A DNA stretch of 64,000 nucleotides from an uncultured Oscillospiraceae bacterium (GCA_934512135.1 CAKSWT010000015.1:1-64000), one strand, 5' to 3'; numbered from the stretch's first letter, positions 51,393 to 60,323 are shown. Made by a program: numbers and translations. Notes: generated by a model from the sequence alone, not told the origin.

Positions 51393-52271
51393 ATGGCAAA
51401 ATCCTCAGCAAAAGGCCTGGGAAAGGGCCTGGGCGCCCTGTTTTCCGAGACAACAGAGGTCCAGGAGCCCCAGGGTTCCACCCTTCCCATTCAAAAACTG
51501 GAGCCCAATCCCCACCAGCCCAGACATGACTTCGACGAAGAAGCCCTGGCGGAGTTGGCGGATTCCATTGCCCAGCACGGACTGATTCAGCCCATCACCG
51601 TCCGGCCTGTGGAAAACGGCTACTACCAGATCATTGCCGGCGAGCGCCGCTGGCGGGCCTCCCGGATGGCCAATCTCACAGAGGTTCCTGTCAATATCAT
51701 TGAGGCCGACGACAAAAAAGCGGCCCAGCTGGCGCTGATTGAAAACCTTCAGCGAGAGGACCTGAATCCTCTGGAGGAGGCCAAGGGCTATGAAACCCTG
51801 ATGAACACTTATGGTCTGACCCAGGAGGAGACGGCCTCCAGCGTAGGAAAATCCCGCCCTGCCGTGGCAAATGCCCTGCGGCTGCTGAAGCTGCCAAAAA
51901 GTATTCTGGAGCTGGTCACCGATGGAAGTCTTTCCGCAGGCCATGCCCGGGCCCTGCTGCCTCTGGAATCCGAGGAACGTCAGCGGACGGCGGCCCAGAA
52001 AATTCTCTCTCAGCAGCTCTCTGTGCGGCAGACGGAGGCCCTGGTGAAACGGATGATGAAGCCGGAGCCGGAGGCACCCCTCAGGGATCCCCTTCAGGTG
52101 GACTATTACAAGGAGTGCGAACAGGCGCTGACCCGGCATCTTGGACGAAAAGTTTTGATTCACGCCGGGAAAAAGCGGGGAAAATTTGAATTGGAGTACT
52201 ATGGGGAGGAGGATCTTCAGCAGCTCATCGAGGCGCTGGAATCTCTGAACCCGGTAAAACGAGATATTTAA
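51393..52271 (+). CDS. parB: Chromosome-partitioning protein ParB (Spo0J)
   Basis: A 292-residue parS-binding CTPase clamp. An N-terminal ParA-interacting peptide (GLGKGLGALF) precedes the CTP-binding box IIAGERRWRASRMA (GERRxR motif) and LIENLQREDLNPLEEAKGY, then the HTH (LTQEETASSVGKSRPAVANAL) and a C-terminal dimerisation region. I prefer the ATG at 51393 over a GTG at 51387 that overlaps the parA stop. It is coupled to parA and followed by serS. Confidence 0.96.
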   Translation: MAKSSAKGLGKGLGALFSETTEVQEPQGSTLPIQKLEPNPHQPRHDFDEEALAELADSIAQHGLIQPITVRPVENGYYQIIAGERRWRASRMANLTEVPVNIIEADDKKAAQLALIENLQREDLNPLEEAKGYETLMNTYGLTQEETASSVGKSRPAVANALRLLKLPKSILELVTDGSLSAGHARALLPLESEERQRTAAQKILSQQLSVRQTEALVKRMMKPEPEAPLRDPLQVDYYKECEQALTRHLGRKVLIHAGKKRGKFELEYYGEEDLQQLIEALESLNPVKRDI

Positions 52272-52286
52272 TTGAGGTGGAGCAAT

Positions 52287-53585
52287 ATGTTAGACATTAA
52301 ATTTGTGCGGGAAAACCCCGACATCGTCAAAGAAAACATCAAAAAGAAGTTCCAGGAGGAAAAGCTGCCCCTGGTAGACCAGGTGATTGCCTTGGACGGG
52401 GAAAACCGTGCGGCAATTGCAGAGGCTCAGGAGCTGCGGACTGCCAGAAACGCCCTGTCCAAGGAAGTGGGCAAGCTCATGGGACAAGCCAAAAAGGATC
52501 CCTCCAAGCTGGAGGAGGCCGAGGCCGTCAAGGCGAAGGTCAAGGCTCAGGCCGACCGTCTGGCTGAGCTGGAGGCAAAGGAGGACCAGCTGGCGGAGCA
52601 GATTCGCAAAATCATGCTGGTGATTCCCAATATCATTGATCCCTCTGTTCCCATCGGACCCGACGACAGCTGTAACGTGGAGGTTCAGCGCTTTGGAGAG
52701 CCGAAGGTGCCGGATTTTGAAATTCCCTATCACACAGAGATTATGGAATCCTTCAACGGCATTGACTTGGACGCCGCCGGGCGGGTATCCGGAAACGGCT
52801 TCTACTATCTTCTGGGCGATATTGCCCGGCTTCATGAGGCCGTCCTGGCCTATGGCCGAGATTTTATGATCAACAAGGGCTTTACCTATTGCATTCCGCC
52901 CTTTATGATCCACGGCAACGTGGTGGAGGGCGTGATGAGCCAGACCGACATGGATGCCATGATGTATAAAATCGAAGGGGAGGACCTGTATCTCATCGGC
53001 ACCTCCGAGCACTCCATGATTGGCCGGTTTATCGACCAGATTATTCCCGGAGAAAACCTGCCCCAGACGCTCACCTCCTATTCTCCCTGCTTCCGCAAGG
53101 AAAAGGGCGCCCATGGCATTGAGGAACGCGGAATCTACCGGATTCACCAGTTTGAAAAGCAGGAGATGATCGTGGTTTGCCGTCCCGAGGACAGCAAGGA
53201 ATGGTACGAAAAGCTGTGGAAATACTCCGTGGAGCTGTTCCGTTCTCTGGATATTCCCGTGCGGCAGCTGGAGTGCTGCTCCGGTGACCTGGCGGATCTG
53301 AAGGTCAAGTCCTGCGACATTGAGGCATGGAGCCCCCGGCAGAAGAAATATTTTGAGGTCTGCTCCTGCTCCAACCTGGGAGATGCCCAGGCCCGCCGCC
53401 TGCGTATTCGCTACAAGGATGAAAACGGCCGCAACGTCCTGTGCCACACCCTGAACAACACCTGTGTGGCGCCTCCCAGAATGCTCATCGCCTTCCTGGA
53501 AAACAACCTCCAGGCAGACGGCTCCGTTCGTATTCCCGAGGTTCTCCGTCCCTACATGGGAGGAGAAGAATTCCTGCATAAATAA
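52287..53585 (+). CDS. serS: Seryl-tRNA synthetase
   Basis: A 432-residue class II synthetase. The N-terminal antiparallel coiled coil (about 30-100, rich in Lys, Glu and Ala) clasps the tRNA-Ser variable arm. Motif 2 contains SPCFRKEKGAHGIEERGIYR and FEKQEM; motif 3 contains NNTCVAPPRMLIAFLENN. The start is the ATG at 52287 with GAGGTGGAG upstream. No T-box is present, so it is likely co-transcribed from the parA promoter, a known neighbourhood near the origin in several Clostridia. Confidence 0.96.
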   Translation: MLDIKFVRENPDIVKENIKKKFQEEKLPLVDQVIALDGENRAAIAEAQELRTARNALSKEVGKLMGQAKKDPSKLEEAEAVKAKVKAQADRLAELEAKEDQLAEQIRKIMLVIPNIIDPSVPIGPDDSCNVEVQRFGEPKVPDFEIPYHTEIMESFNGIDLDAAGRVSGNGFYYLLGDIARLHEAVLAYGRDFMINKGFTYCIPPFMIHGNVVEGVMSQTDMDAMMYKIEGEDLYLIGTSEHSMIGRFIDQIIPGENLPQTLTSYSPCFRKEKGAHGIEERGIYRIHQFEKQEMIVVCRPEDSKEWYEKLWKYSVELFRSLDIPVRQLECCSGDLADLKVKSCDIEAWSPRQKKYFEVCSCSNLGDAQARRLRIRYKDENGRNVLCHTLNNTCVAPPRMLIAFLENNLQADGSVRIPEVLRPYMGGEEFLHK

Positions 53586-53605
53586 GAAATAGGGAGGGCA
53601 CTTCC

Positions 53606-53989
53606 ATGGAAGAAAAAAAAGGAATCATCCAAGAGTTTAAACAGTTTATTATGCGGGGCAATGTGCTGGATATGGCCGTTGGCGTGGTAATTGGCTCCGC
53701 CTTTACCGCCATTGTCACGGCCCTGGTGGATTGCATCATCAATCCCATTATCGGCACCATTATGGGGGGCGTCAATTTTGACGGGGTCACCGTTGGAATG
53801 TTCCCCATTGGACAGCTGATTACCGCCATTATCAACTTCCTCTGTGTGGCCATTGTAGTGTTCTCCATGGTGAAGTTTGTGGGACATCTCTCCCATAAAA
53901 AAGAAGAGGAGCCTGAGCCGCCTCCGGAGCCCACCAAGGAGGAGCTTTTGCTTACAGAGATTCGTGACCTTTTGAAAGAAAAGGAATAA
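53606..53989 (+). CDS. mscL: Large-conductance mechanosensitive channel
   Basis: A 127-residue two-helix channel that opens under membrane tension to release osmolytes. The N-terminal helix FKQFIMRGNVLDMAVGVVIG with the pore-lining AIVTALVDCIINPIIG segment is the MscL signature. A second helix (LITAIINFLCVAIVVFSMV) and a charged C-terminal bundle (KEEEPEPPPEPTKEELLL) follow. It lies 20 bases after serS. Confidence 0.96.
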   Translation: MEEKKGIIQEFKQFIMRGNVLDMAVGVVIGSAFTAIVTALVDCIINPIIGTIMGGVNFDGVTVGMFPIGQLITAIINFLCVAIVVFSMVKFVGHLSHKKEEEPEPPPEPTKEELLLTEIRDLLKEKE

Positions 53990-53990
53990 T

Positions 53991-54623
53991 ATGGATATTA
54001 AGTTTCCCGAAGAAAAGAATCCATTTCCGAAAACCATGGCCAATGCCATCATCTGCTGTTTGGTTGCCCTGGCCGTTGGACTGTTTCTTGGCAACGCCCT
54101 GGGGGCCTTCTTTGGAACCGATGAATCCGTAATTGTGACCTCCAACTACACCGACCGAATGTCTGCGGTGCGGACCATGTTCACAGACGGCGATCAGCTG
54201 GATTCCTACTCCAACACCGCCTTGACGTTTCAGAATATGGACGGCTTGAAGCTCTACACCAGCAAAAACCATGACAAGGTGCTGGCATACTACAATGGCA
54301 GCTACTCCGATGCCTATGCCATGTTTGACCAGGACATTCAGGCCTCGCTGCTGGAGCTGATGAACACCCAGGATGCCCTCTACGGTCAGGAAACCGCTGC
54401 AGGGGACCCCATTGAGGACGTTCAGCTGTGGAATGTTGCCGTTCAGGATGGGGTGGTCTACTACTACCTCTATTATGACGAGGCCGGATATGTGGGCCTG
54501 GCCTTTGACTCCACCCACAGTACCTTGACCGACCAGAAGGATCATGCCCTGCCACTGACAAAGACGTCATCCACGGCAGATGGTCAGTACGAGTGGTTTA
54601 TCATCTACGACATGGGGGAATGA
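53991..54623 (+). CDS. Single-pass membrane protein of unknown function
   Basis: A 210-residue protein beginning one base after the mscL stop. A short cytoplasmic tail (1-15) and one transmembrane segment (about 18-42, NAIICCLVALAVGLFLGNALG) precede an acidic outer domain with many Asp, Tyr and Asn (DGVVYYYLYYDEAGYVGLAF). No catalytic motif or known domain is recognised. It is in a tight run mscL - this gene - shikimate-kinase-like gene, which suggests co-expression in a cell-envelope or growth context. Confidence 0.7.
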   Translation: MDIKFPEEKNPFPKTMANAIICCLVALAVGLFLGNALGAFFGTDESVIVTSNYTDRMSAVRTMFTDGDQLDSYSNTALTFQNMDGLKLYTSKNHDKVLAYYNGSYSDAYAMFDQDIQASLLELMNTQDALYGQETAAGDPIEDVQLWNVAVQDGVVYYYLYYDEAGYVGLAFDSTHSTLTDQKDHALPLTKTSSTADGQYEWFIIYDMGE

Positions 54624-54626
54624 CCC

Positions 54627-55127
54627 TTGAAAAACAACCTTATCTTAATCGGTATGCCCGGGGCTGGAAAAAGCACCGTGGGCGTCGTCCTGGCAAAAAC
54701 CCTTGGCATGGATTTTTTGGACTCCGATCTGGTGATCTGCCGGGAGTCCGGGAAAACCCTTCAGGAGATTTTGGACCAGGAGGGCCTGGACTATTTCCTG
54801 GCCTATGAGGAGAAAATCATCCGGGATCTCCGTCTGGAGCACACGGTTCTGGCCACAGGGGGCTCCGTGCCCATGCGCAGCAAGGCCATGGAACATCTGA
54901 AAACCCTGGGCACCGTCGTATATCTTCAGGTGGGCCTGGAGGAACTGCGAAACAGGCTCTCCAATATCACCACCCGGGGGATTGCCTTTGGTCCCGGTGA
55001 AAATCTGGACACCCTCTATGCCAAGCGGGTCCCGGTCTATGCCTCCTGGGCAGATTTGACCATTCCCGCCGATCCGGAACACAATAATATTGAGCACATG
55101 GTGGACCAGATCGTGGCACAGCTGTAA
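54627..55127 (+). CDS. Shikimate-kinase-like protein (non-canonical)
   Basis: A 166-residue P-loop kinase similar to shikimate kinase. LILIGMPGAGKSTVG is the intact Walker A and DFLDSDLVI the usual acidic pair. Two substrate-binding features differ: the arginine of the canonical F-R-x-x-E is replaced (YFLAYEEK), and the GGG of ATGGG reads ATGGS. The lid arginine region reads TTRGIAFGPGEN instead of KRPLL. A true AroK role is therefore uncertain. A TTG start at 54627 with GGGGG eight bases upstream is used. It overlaps no gene but follows the membrane protein by three bases. Confidence 0.8.
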   Translation: MKNNLILIGMPGAGKSTVGVVLAKTLGMDFLDSDLVICRESGKTLQEILDQEGLDYFLAYEEKIIRDLRLEHTVLATGGSVPMRSKAMEHLKTLGTVVYLQVGLEELRNRLSNITTRGIAFGPGENLDTLYAKRVPVYASWADLTIPADPEHNNIEHMVDQIVAQL

Positions 55128-55137
55128 CGCCATTTTT

Positions 55138-55167
55138 ATGGCCAATCTCCCAAGGGAGATTGGCCAT
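55138..55167. other. Perfect inverted repeat between the kinase and rlmH
   Basis: ATGGCCAATCTCCC / GGGAGATTGGCCAT, 14 bp with a two-base centre and no T-run; a possible mRNA stability element or protein site. Confidence 0.55.
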
Positions 55168-55192
55168 ATTCCGTAATTTTGGAGGAACCGGA

Positions 55193-55669
55193 ATGATTAC
55201 ACTGATTGCACTGGGAAAGCTCAAGGAGGACTTTTACCGCAGCGCGGCGGCGGAATACGAAAAGCGGATGAAAGCCTATGGGGGCATTCGAATCCTTGAG
55301 CTGCCGGAGGTTCGTCTGCCGGAAAACCCTTCTGCCGCACAGATCCAGGCCGCCCTGGAAAAAGAACGGGAGGCCGTTTTACAAAAGCTGCCAAAGAACT
55401 GCTGGCTCTGCGTGCTGACCCCGGAGGGAAAGTTATTGTCCTCAGAAAAACTGGCAGATAAACTCCAGACTGTGCGGAACAACGGAAAATCAGAGCTGGT
55501 ATTTCTCATTGGCTCCTCCTTTGGCCTGGATCAAGCGCTGAAGCAGCAAGGGGATTTTCAGCTGTCTATGTCTCCCATGACTTTTCCCCATCACCTGGCC
55601 CGGATTATGGTGCTGGAACAGATTTACCGGGCAGAGAGCATTTTGGCTGGGTCAAAGTACCATAAATAA
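55193..55669 (+). CDS. rlmH: 23S rRNA (pseudouridine-1915-N3)-methyltransferase
   Basis: A 158-residue SPOUT methyltransferase that modifies helix 69 of 23S rRNA with SAM. The C-terminal knot segment LVFLIGSSFGLDQALKQQ, SMSPMTFPHHLARIMVLEQI and YRAESILAGSKYHK is the RlmH signature. The start is the ATG at 55193 with TTGGAGG upstream; the longer frame from 55160 runs through a hairpin. Confidence 0.95.
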   Translation: MITLIALGKLKEDFYRSAAAEYEKRMKAYGGIRILELPEVRLPENPSAAQIQAALEKEREAVLQKLPKNCWLCVLTPEGKLLSSEKLADKLQTVRNNGKSELVFLIGSSFGLDQALKQQGDFQLSMSPMTFPHHLARIMVLEQIYRAESILAGSKYHK

Positions 55670-55700
55670 TCCCCCTTTCGGCAGTTTTGTAAAATATTCC

Positions 55701-55729
55701 TTGTATTATGTCATATTCTTTGGTAAAGT
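55701..55729 (+). promoter_or_regulatory. Promoter of the DUF4127-SLH gene
   Basis: TTGTAT (55701-55706), 17-base spacer, TAAAGT (55724-55729). Confidence 0.6.
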
Positions 55730-55772
55730 AATATGGATATAAACAGTTGATTCATCTTCGGGAGGTTACACC

Positions 55773-58244
55773 ATGCGGAAACGAATTCTGTCCCTGCTCC
55801 TCACTGCCTGTCTGATTTTTGCCGCCATTCCCACGTCCAGTTATCAGGTCAAGGCTGTGGATTCTTCGGCCCAGAATGTGGTCTATGTTCCCCTGGATGA
55901 CCGTCCCTTTAACGACAGCCGTGTAAAAACCATGGCCGAATCTCTGAATATTCAGCTGATTACGCCGGACCGGGACCTATACGCCACCAAGCTGGATGGG
56001 CAGACCGAAAATACAAACGGCACCCAATACGGCAGTCGAGAGGCGCTGGTTACCTGGCTTCAGGAGATGGACAAGACATACGACACCTTCATCATCTCTA
56101 TGGATCAGCTGCTTTCCGGCGGACTGATGAATGCCCGCTGTATGACGGAAATGACGGCGCTGCACTTTGCCGACGGCTCCTCTATGACGGAATATGAGGT
56201 CATTGATTTTCTGGCGGAGCTGGCCGAGAACAATACACTGTATCTCATTGACTCCGTTGCCCGGTTGGCCAGCGCCTGCGATTTTGACGGGTATACCATA
56301 AATCACTATTGGGTCACCCGTGCCTATGGCATGGTGGGACGGCCGGTGTTCTATCGGGATGACCTGACGGTGGAGCATATCATTGCCAGCTATCCCTACG
56401 CCGCAGACGGACACACCAAGGCCTATCTCCAGGCCAATCTTTCCTCGGAGGAGCTGGAAATGCTGCTCTCTCCCAAGGCTGCCTCCCAATCCGCCGCCAG
56501 CTCTGCCCTGGTGATCTCCGCCTTTCTTCGGCATCAGGATATTGGAACCGCTCAGCAGTCGGAGCGCTCAGAGGCGGAGGCGCCCCAGGAGGATGAAAAT
56601 TCGCTGCTGCAGGAGTATCTGGCCATTCGAACCAGACAGCTTCTCCTTACGGATTACGCCATGGACACCCTCTGCGGCATGAAAAATGTCCACTACCTGC
56701 TGGGGGTAGACGACTCCTCCGACGGAAATAATATTCAGCGAAACGAGATTGCCCTGTTTCAGCGTTATCTCACGGAAAACGACCAGATCTTCAGTGCCCT
56801 GGACGGTCTGGGGCAGACTGCGCTCAGCAAGATTTTCCTAGAACGGTATCCCTTGGAGGACTTGCGGGTTTCCGTGTCCTGCTTTGGAGAGGAGATGCAT
56901 CGGGTTCTCAGCTTTAACTGCTTCACCGTATCCGAAATTCTGGACGATACCCTCCGCTACTTTGGCGTGACCCATGTGGACACCCAGGCGGATCTCTCCG
57001 TGGTGGTGGTAACGGCCTCCGGAGGAAACTCCAATCAGATGCTCAGTCAGCTGGTCTCCACCCTCAACGAAAATGAGTATCACCACATTCCGACCATTTT
57101 AATTGACCTCACCGACACCGCTGAGCCGGCCCTTAACGACATTCTGGTGGAAAATACCCATTTGGGTATGCTGTTGAGCTTCTCCGGCGGAGGGGAACTT
57201 CCCAATGGCATTGTCATGGGGCTCAGCCAGGGGATTGCCCGATACCGCTCCCTGGAGCTGCCGGGCTTCCAAACCGATGCCACCCAGAGGGCCCACCTTC
57301 GGAGCCTTTCCACTGCGCTAGTCAAGGAAATCGGGTATCGGGACGGCGCCTGCCAGGAGATGCGCACCTATCTCACAGAACTGGGCATTGCTCCCAACAA
57401 TTTTAAGCATCTGGAGGAAGATACTCAGATTTTCAATGAACTGACCTCCCGGATTCAGGCGAATTCCCAGGCACTGCTGGACAATCTCACAAGCAGCAAC
57501 TTGATCACCGGCCTTTCCCCCTATACCACCGGCAGCATTCAAGGCCTTACCATCCAAAGCTGCTGGTACCCCTGGCTCCGGCAGATAGAAATCGACTGTA
57601 CCCTTTCGGCGGAATGGAGCCAAACGCCCTATACCCAGGAGGCGTTTCACGGCCGGTTTATCGACGGCACCTCGGAGACTACCTTCGAACCCACGGAGTA
57701 TGTGACCAGAGAGCAGACGGCAAAGCTGCTGGTCAGCATCCTTGGTCTGTCCGTCTCCTCCGCCGGTGAGACCTGTCCGGAGGATGTGTCCGACTGGGCC
57801 TGGCCCTATGTCTATACTGCGGTACAGCGGGGCTATATGAAGGGCTATCCCGACGGGACCCTGGGCGGGGACCGAAATATTCTCCGGGCGGAGTTTGCCG
57901 CCCTGCTGATGCAGTACGTCCAGGCGGAGGGCGTCACTTTGCCCAGCACGGAATCCATTGTTTTCTGCGACGTGGCCGATGACGACTCGGAATGGTACAA
58001 TCCCCATGTGTACGCCCTGGCCCGGGCCGGTATCATCCGAGGGGACGCCGAGGGAACCTTCCGTCCCAACGACCCCATTTCCAGAGTTGAGGCTGTGGCT
58101 CTTTTGACCCGCCTAACCGGCCGCACCGAGGAGATTTCCTCCTCGCTGCTGGATCATGTCCGATTTGCCGATGTGACGGCGGACTGGCACATTCCCGTGG
58201 TGCAGGAGGGCAGCGTCTCTCACTTCTGCAAATCCGCCCACTGA
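55773..58244 (+). CDS. Secreted DUF4127 protein with C-terminal SLH repeats
   Basis: An 823-residue cell-surface protein. A signal peptide (1-27, RILSLLLTACLIFAAIPTSS) precedes a DUF4127 domain (about 35-600) that opens with NVVYVPLDDRPFNDSRVKTM, the family's hallmark. Three S-layer-homology repeats follow (about 640-815): EYVTREQTAKLLVSILGL, GYPDGTLGGDRNILRAEFAA and GTFRPNDPISRVEAVALL. They tether it to secondary wall polymers. DUF4127 has no proven activity; a metal-dependent sugar-processing role is only a guess. It has its own promoter and terminator. Confidence 0.9.
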   Translation: MRKRILSLLLTACLIFAAIPTSSYQVKAVDSSAQNVVYVPLDDRPFNDSRVKTMAESLNIQLITPDRDLYATKLDGQTENTNGTQYGSREALVTWLQEMDKTYDTFIISMDQLLSGGLMNARCMTEMTALHFADGSSMTEYEVIDFLAELAENNTLYLIDSVARLASACDFDGYTINHYWVTRAYGMVGRPVFYRDDLTVEHIIASYPYAADGHTKAYLQANLSSEELEMLLSPKAASQSAASSALVISAFLRHQDIGTAQQSERSEAEAPQEDENSLLQEYLAIRTRQLLLTDYAMDTLCGMKNVHYLLGVDDSSDGNNIQRNEIALFQRYLTENDQIFSALDGLGQTALSKIFLERYPLEDLRVSVSCFGEEMHRVLSFNCFTVSEILDDTLRYFGVTHVDTQADLSVVVVTASGGNSNQMLSQLVSTLNENEYHHIPTILIDLTDTAEPALNDILVENTHLGMLLSFSGGGELPNGIVMGLSQGIARYRSLELPGFQTDATQRAHLRSLSTALVKEIGYRDGACQEMRTYLTELGIAPNNFKHLEEDTQIFNELTSRIQANSQALLDNLTSSNLITGLSPYTTGSIQGLTIQSCWYPWLRQIEIDCTLSAEWSQTPYTQEAFHGRFIDGTSETTFEPTEYVTREQTAKLLVSILGLSVSSAGETCPEDVSDWAWPYVYTAVQRGYMKGYPDGTLGGDRNILRAEFAALLMQYVQAEGVTLPSTESIVFCDVADDDSEWYNPHVYALARAGIIRGDAEGTFRPNDPISRVEAVALLTRLTGRTEEISSSLLDHVRFADVTADWHIPVVQEGSVSHFCKSAH

Positions 58245-58278
58245 TCCCCCTGGCATCACACGGCTTCAGAAAACCGAA

Positions 58279-58313
58279 CAGGGCGCTGCGGCCATCCGCA
58301 GCGCCCTGTTTTG
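58279..58313 (+). terminator. Terminator of the DUF4127-SLH gene
   Basis: CAGGGCGCTGCGG-CCAT-CCGCAGCGCCCTG (58279-58308) followed by TTTTG. Confidence 0.92.
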
Positions 58314-58345
58314 CCCCTCCTTTTTCAGTTATTTTAAAAAAAGGG

Positions 58346-58374
58346 TTGAAAAGCCCTTTCCAGGTATGTATAAT
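58346..58374 (+). promoter_or_regulatory. Promoter of the uracil permease gene
   Basis: TTGAAA (58346-58351), 17-base spacer, TATAAT (58369-58374). The leader is too short for a PyrR or purine riboswitch. Confidence 0.8.
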
Positions 58375-58410
58375 TGACAAGATTGCAGAAAAAGAGGAGG
58401 AGTTTGATTC

Positions 58411-59748
58411 ATGAATCAAGAAACGATCTATGACGCCAGAACCCTTGGCGCCCCCAAGATGCTGTTGCTGGGGCTTCAGCACATGTTTGCCATGTTCGGC
58501 GCCACGGTCCTGGTGCCGGCAATTACCGGTCTTTCCATTTCCGCCACCCTGCTGTTTGCCGGTCTCGGAACCCTGCTGTTCCATCTGATCACCGGTAGAA
58601 AAGTGCCCGCATTTTTGGGCAGTTCTTTTGCTTTTCTTGGAGCCTATGGTCTTGTGACCGCCTCCGGTACAGACATTCCGTTGACGTATTCCTGCTTCGG
58701 TGTTGCCTGTGCCGGTTTGTTGTATCTTGTGCTGGCGCTGCTGTTTAAGATTTTCGGCGCCCAGAAGGTCATGCGGTTCTTCCCCCCCATTGTCACCGGC
58801 CCTGTTATCATTGCCATTGGTCTGACCCTGTCCCAGAGCGCCATTGACAACTGCGCAAACAACTGGATCGTGGCCCTTGTTGCCATTCTTGTGGTGATTT
58901 ATTTCAATATCTGGGGCAAGGGAATGCTGAAGATCATCCCCATTCTTCTGGGTGTGATTGCCAGCTATGCGGTGTCCATGATTATTGACGCCCCTACCCG
59001 CCAGACCCTGATTGAGCATGTTTCCGATGCCGCCTGGGTGGGACTCCCGGTAAAGTGGAACAACACCGCCCTGTCCATCTTTGGTGAGGGCTTTGACGGC
59101 GGTATGCTGATCACCACGGTGATTACCATTATGCCCATTGCCCTGGCTACCATGGTGGAGCACATTGGCGACATCTGCGCCATCTCTTCCACCGTCGGCA
59201 AAAACTTTGTGGCAGACCCGGGCCTGCACCGCACCCTCACCGGCGACGGCATTGCAACCACCATTGCGGCTCTGTTTGGCGCGCCTGCAAACACCACCTA
59301 TGGAGAAAACACCGGCGTTCTGGCGCTGTCTAAGGTCTACGACCCCCGTGTTATTCGCCTGGCTGCCGTATTTGCCGCGGTTTTGTCCTTCTGCCCCAAG
59401 TTTGCCGCCGTCATTGCCGCCATGCCCGCTGCCACAATGGGCGGCGTCAGCCTGGTGCTCTATGGCATGATCTCCGCCGTGGGCGTTCGGAACGTGGTGG
59501 AGAATCAGGTGGACTTCACCAAGAGCCGCAACGTAATCATTGCTGCGCTGATTCTTGTGCTGTCTATCGGCATTAAGTACTCCGCCGCCGGCTCCATTCT
59601 CATTCCCATTGGCTCTATCACCATCAGCCTTTCCGGCCTGGCCATTGCGGCAATTGTAGGCATTGTGCTCAACGCTGCCCTTCCCGGTAAGGACTACACC
59701 TTCCAGAAGGACGATGAGGGTTCTACCTCCGTCAACTTCAAGGTCTGA
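58411..59748 (+). CDS. uraA: Uracil/xanthine permease (NCS2 family)
   Basis: A 445-residue nucleobase:proton symporter of about 14 helices. LLLGLQHMFAMFGATVLVPA is the N-terminal signature. The substrate-binding glutamate regions are IMPIALATMVEHIGDI and APANTTYGENTGVLALSKV. UraA-like features favour uracil, but xanthine is not excluded by eye. It is monocistronic between its promoter and the terminator at 59760. Confidence 0.92.
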   Translation: MNQETIYDARTLGAPKMLLLGLQHMFAMFGATVLVPAITGLSISATLLFAGLGTLLFHLITGRKVPAFLGSSFAFLGAYGLVTASGTDIPLTYSCFGVACAGLLYLVLALLFKIFGAQKVMRFFPPIVTGPVIIAIGLTLSQSAIDNCANNWIVALVAILVVIYFNIWGKGMLKIIPILLGVIASYAVSMIIDAPTRQTLIEHVSDAAWVGLPVKWNNTALSIFGEGFDGGMLITTVITIMPIALATMVEHIGDICAISSTVGKNFVADPGLHRTLTGDGIATTIAALFGAPANTTYGENTGVLALSKVYDPRVIRLAAVFAAVLSFCPKFAAVIAAMPAATMGGVSLVLYGMISAVGVRNVVENQVDFTKSRNVIIAALILVLSIGIKYSAAGSILIPIGSITISLSGLAIAAIVGIVLNAALPGKDYTFQKDDEGSTSVNFKV

Positions 59749-59759
59749 TTCATACAAAG

Positions 59760-59800
59760 AATCCCGGCTCTGTGCAGGAGCCGGGATTCTTATTTTTTGG
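59760..59800 (+). terminator. Terminator of the uracil permease gene
   Basis: AATCCCGGCTC-TGTGCAG-GAGCCGGGATT (59760-59788) followed by CTTATTTTTT. Confidence 0.92.
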
Positions 59801-59823
59801 CTGCCATCGAAACGGCTTCCTTT

Positions 59824-60246
59824 CTATAAGACCCGGTATACCACCGGCGGCTCCCGAAACAGCCGCTGCCGCAGCTGATCCTCCAGCAGGACCCCCAGCA
59901 GGGAAACGAGAATCCAAAGAAAAAAATAGGCCATACACACCTGACCCATAAAATTCAGCGGCAGGTCGCTGTAATCCCATACTCCCATATCCAGCCACAG
60001 GTTGAGAATCAGCCCTGAAATCAACTCCACAGCTGTCACAAGACAGGCCCCCAGCACCGACTGCATCACAAGGGGCATATCCGGAATCAAACCGTCTATG
60101 CTGCCAATCAGGAGAAAGCAAATTCCTCCTACCACAAACATGCTTCCGTGGCTCCAGCTCCGCCAAAGAAGCTCCATTCCCATGTAGATCATTCCGCCCA
60201 GGTAAAATAAAACTAAATTTTTCCATACCCTCACTTGTATCACCAA
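59824..60246 (-). CDS. Putative ABC-transporter-type membrane protein (CmpB/DUF1113-like)
   Basis: A 140-residue protein with four transmembrane helices. ELLWRSWSHGSMFVVGGICF, ELISGLILNLWLDMGVWDYSD and LPLNFMGQVCMAYFFLW are characteristic of the CmpB-like putative permease family. No ATPase is nearby and transport is not established. The start is uncertain: TTG at 60246 or GTG at 60243 lie almost at the expected transcription start after a TATAAT at 60251-60256, and no clear ribosome site precedes them, so a leaderless transcript is possible. Confidence 0.8.
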   Translation of the reverse strand: MVIQVRVWKNLVLFYLGGMIYMGMELLWRSWSHGSMFVVGGICFLLIGSIDGLIPDMPLVMQSVLGACLVTAVELISGLILNLWLDMGVWDYSDLPLNFMGQVCMAYFFLWILVSLLGVLLEDQLRQRLFREPPVVYRVL

Positions 60247-60323
60247 TTCTATTATATGCGGTGTTCTGTGAAAATATGAATCTGAAAAATTATAAATTTT
60301 CCCGGATTATTTAAAAACAGTTG

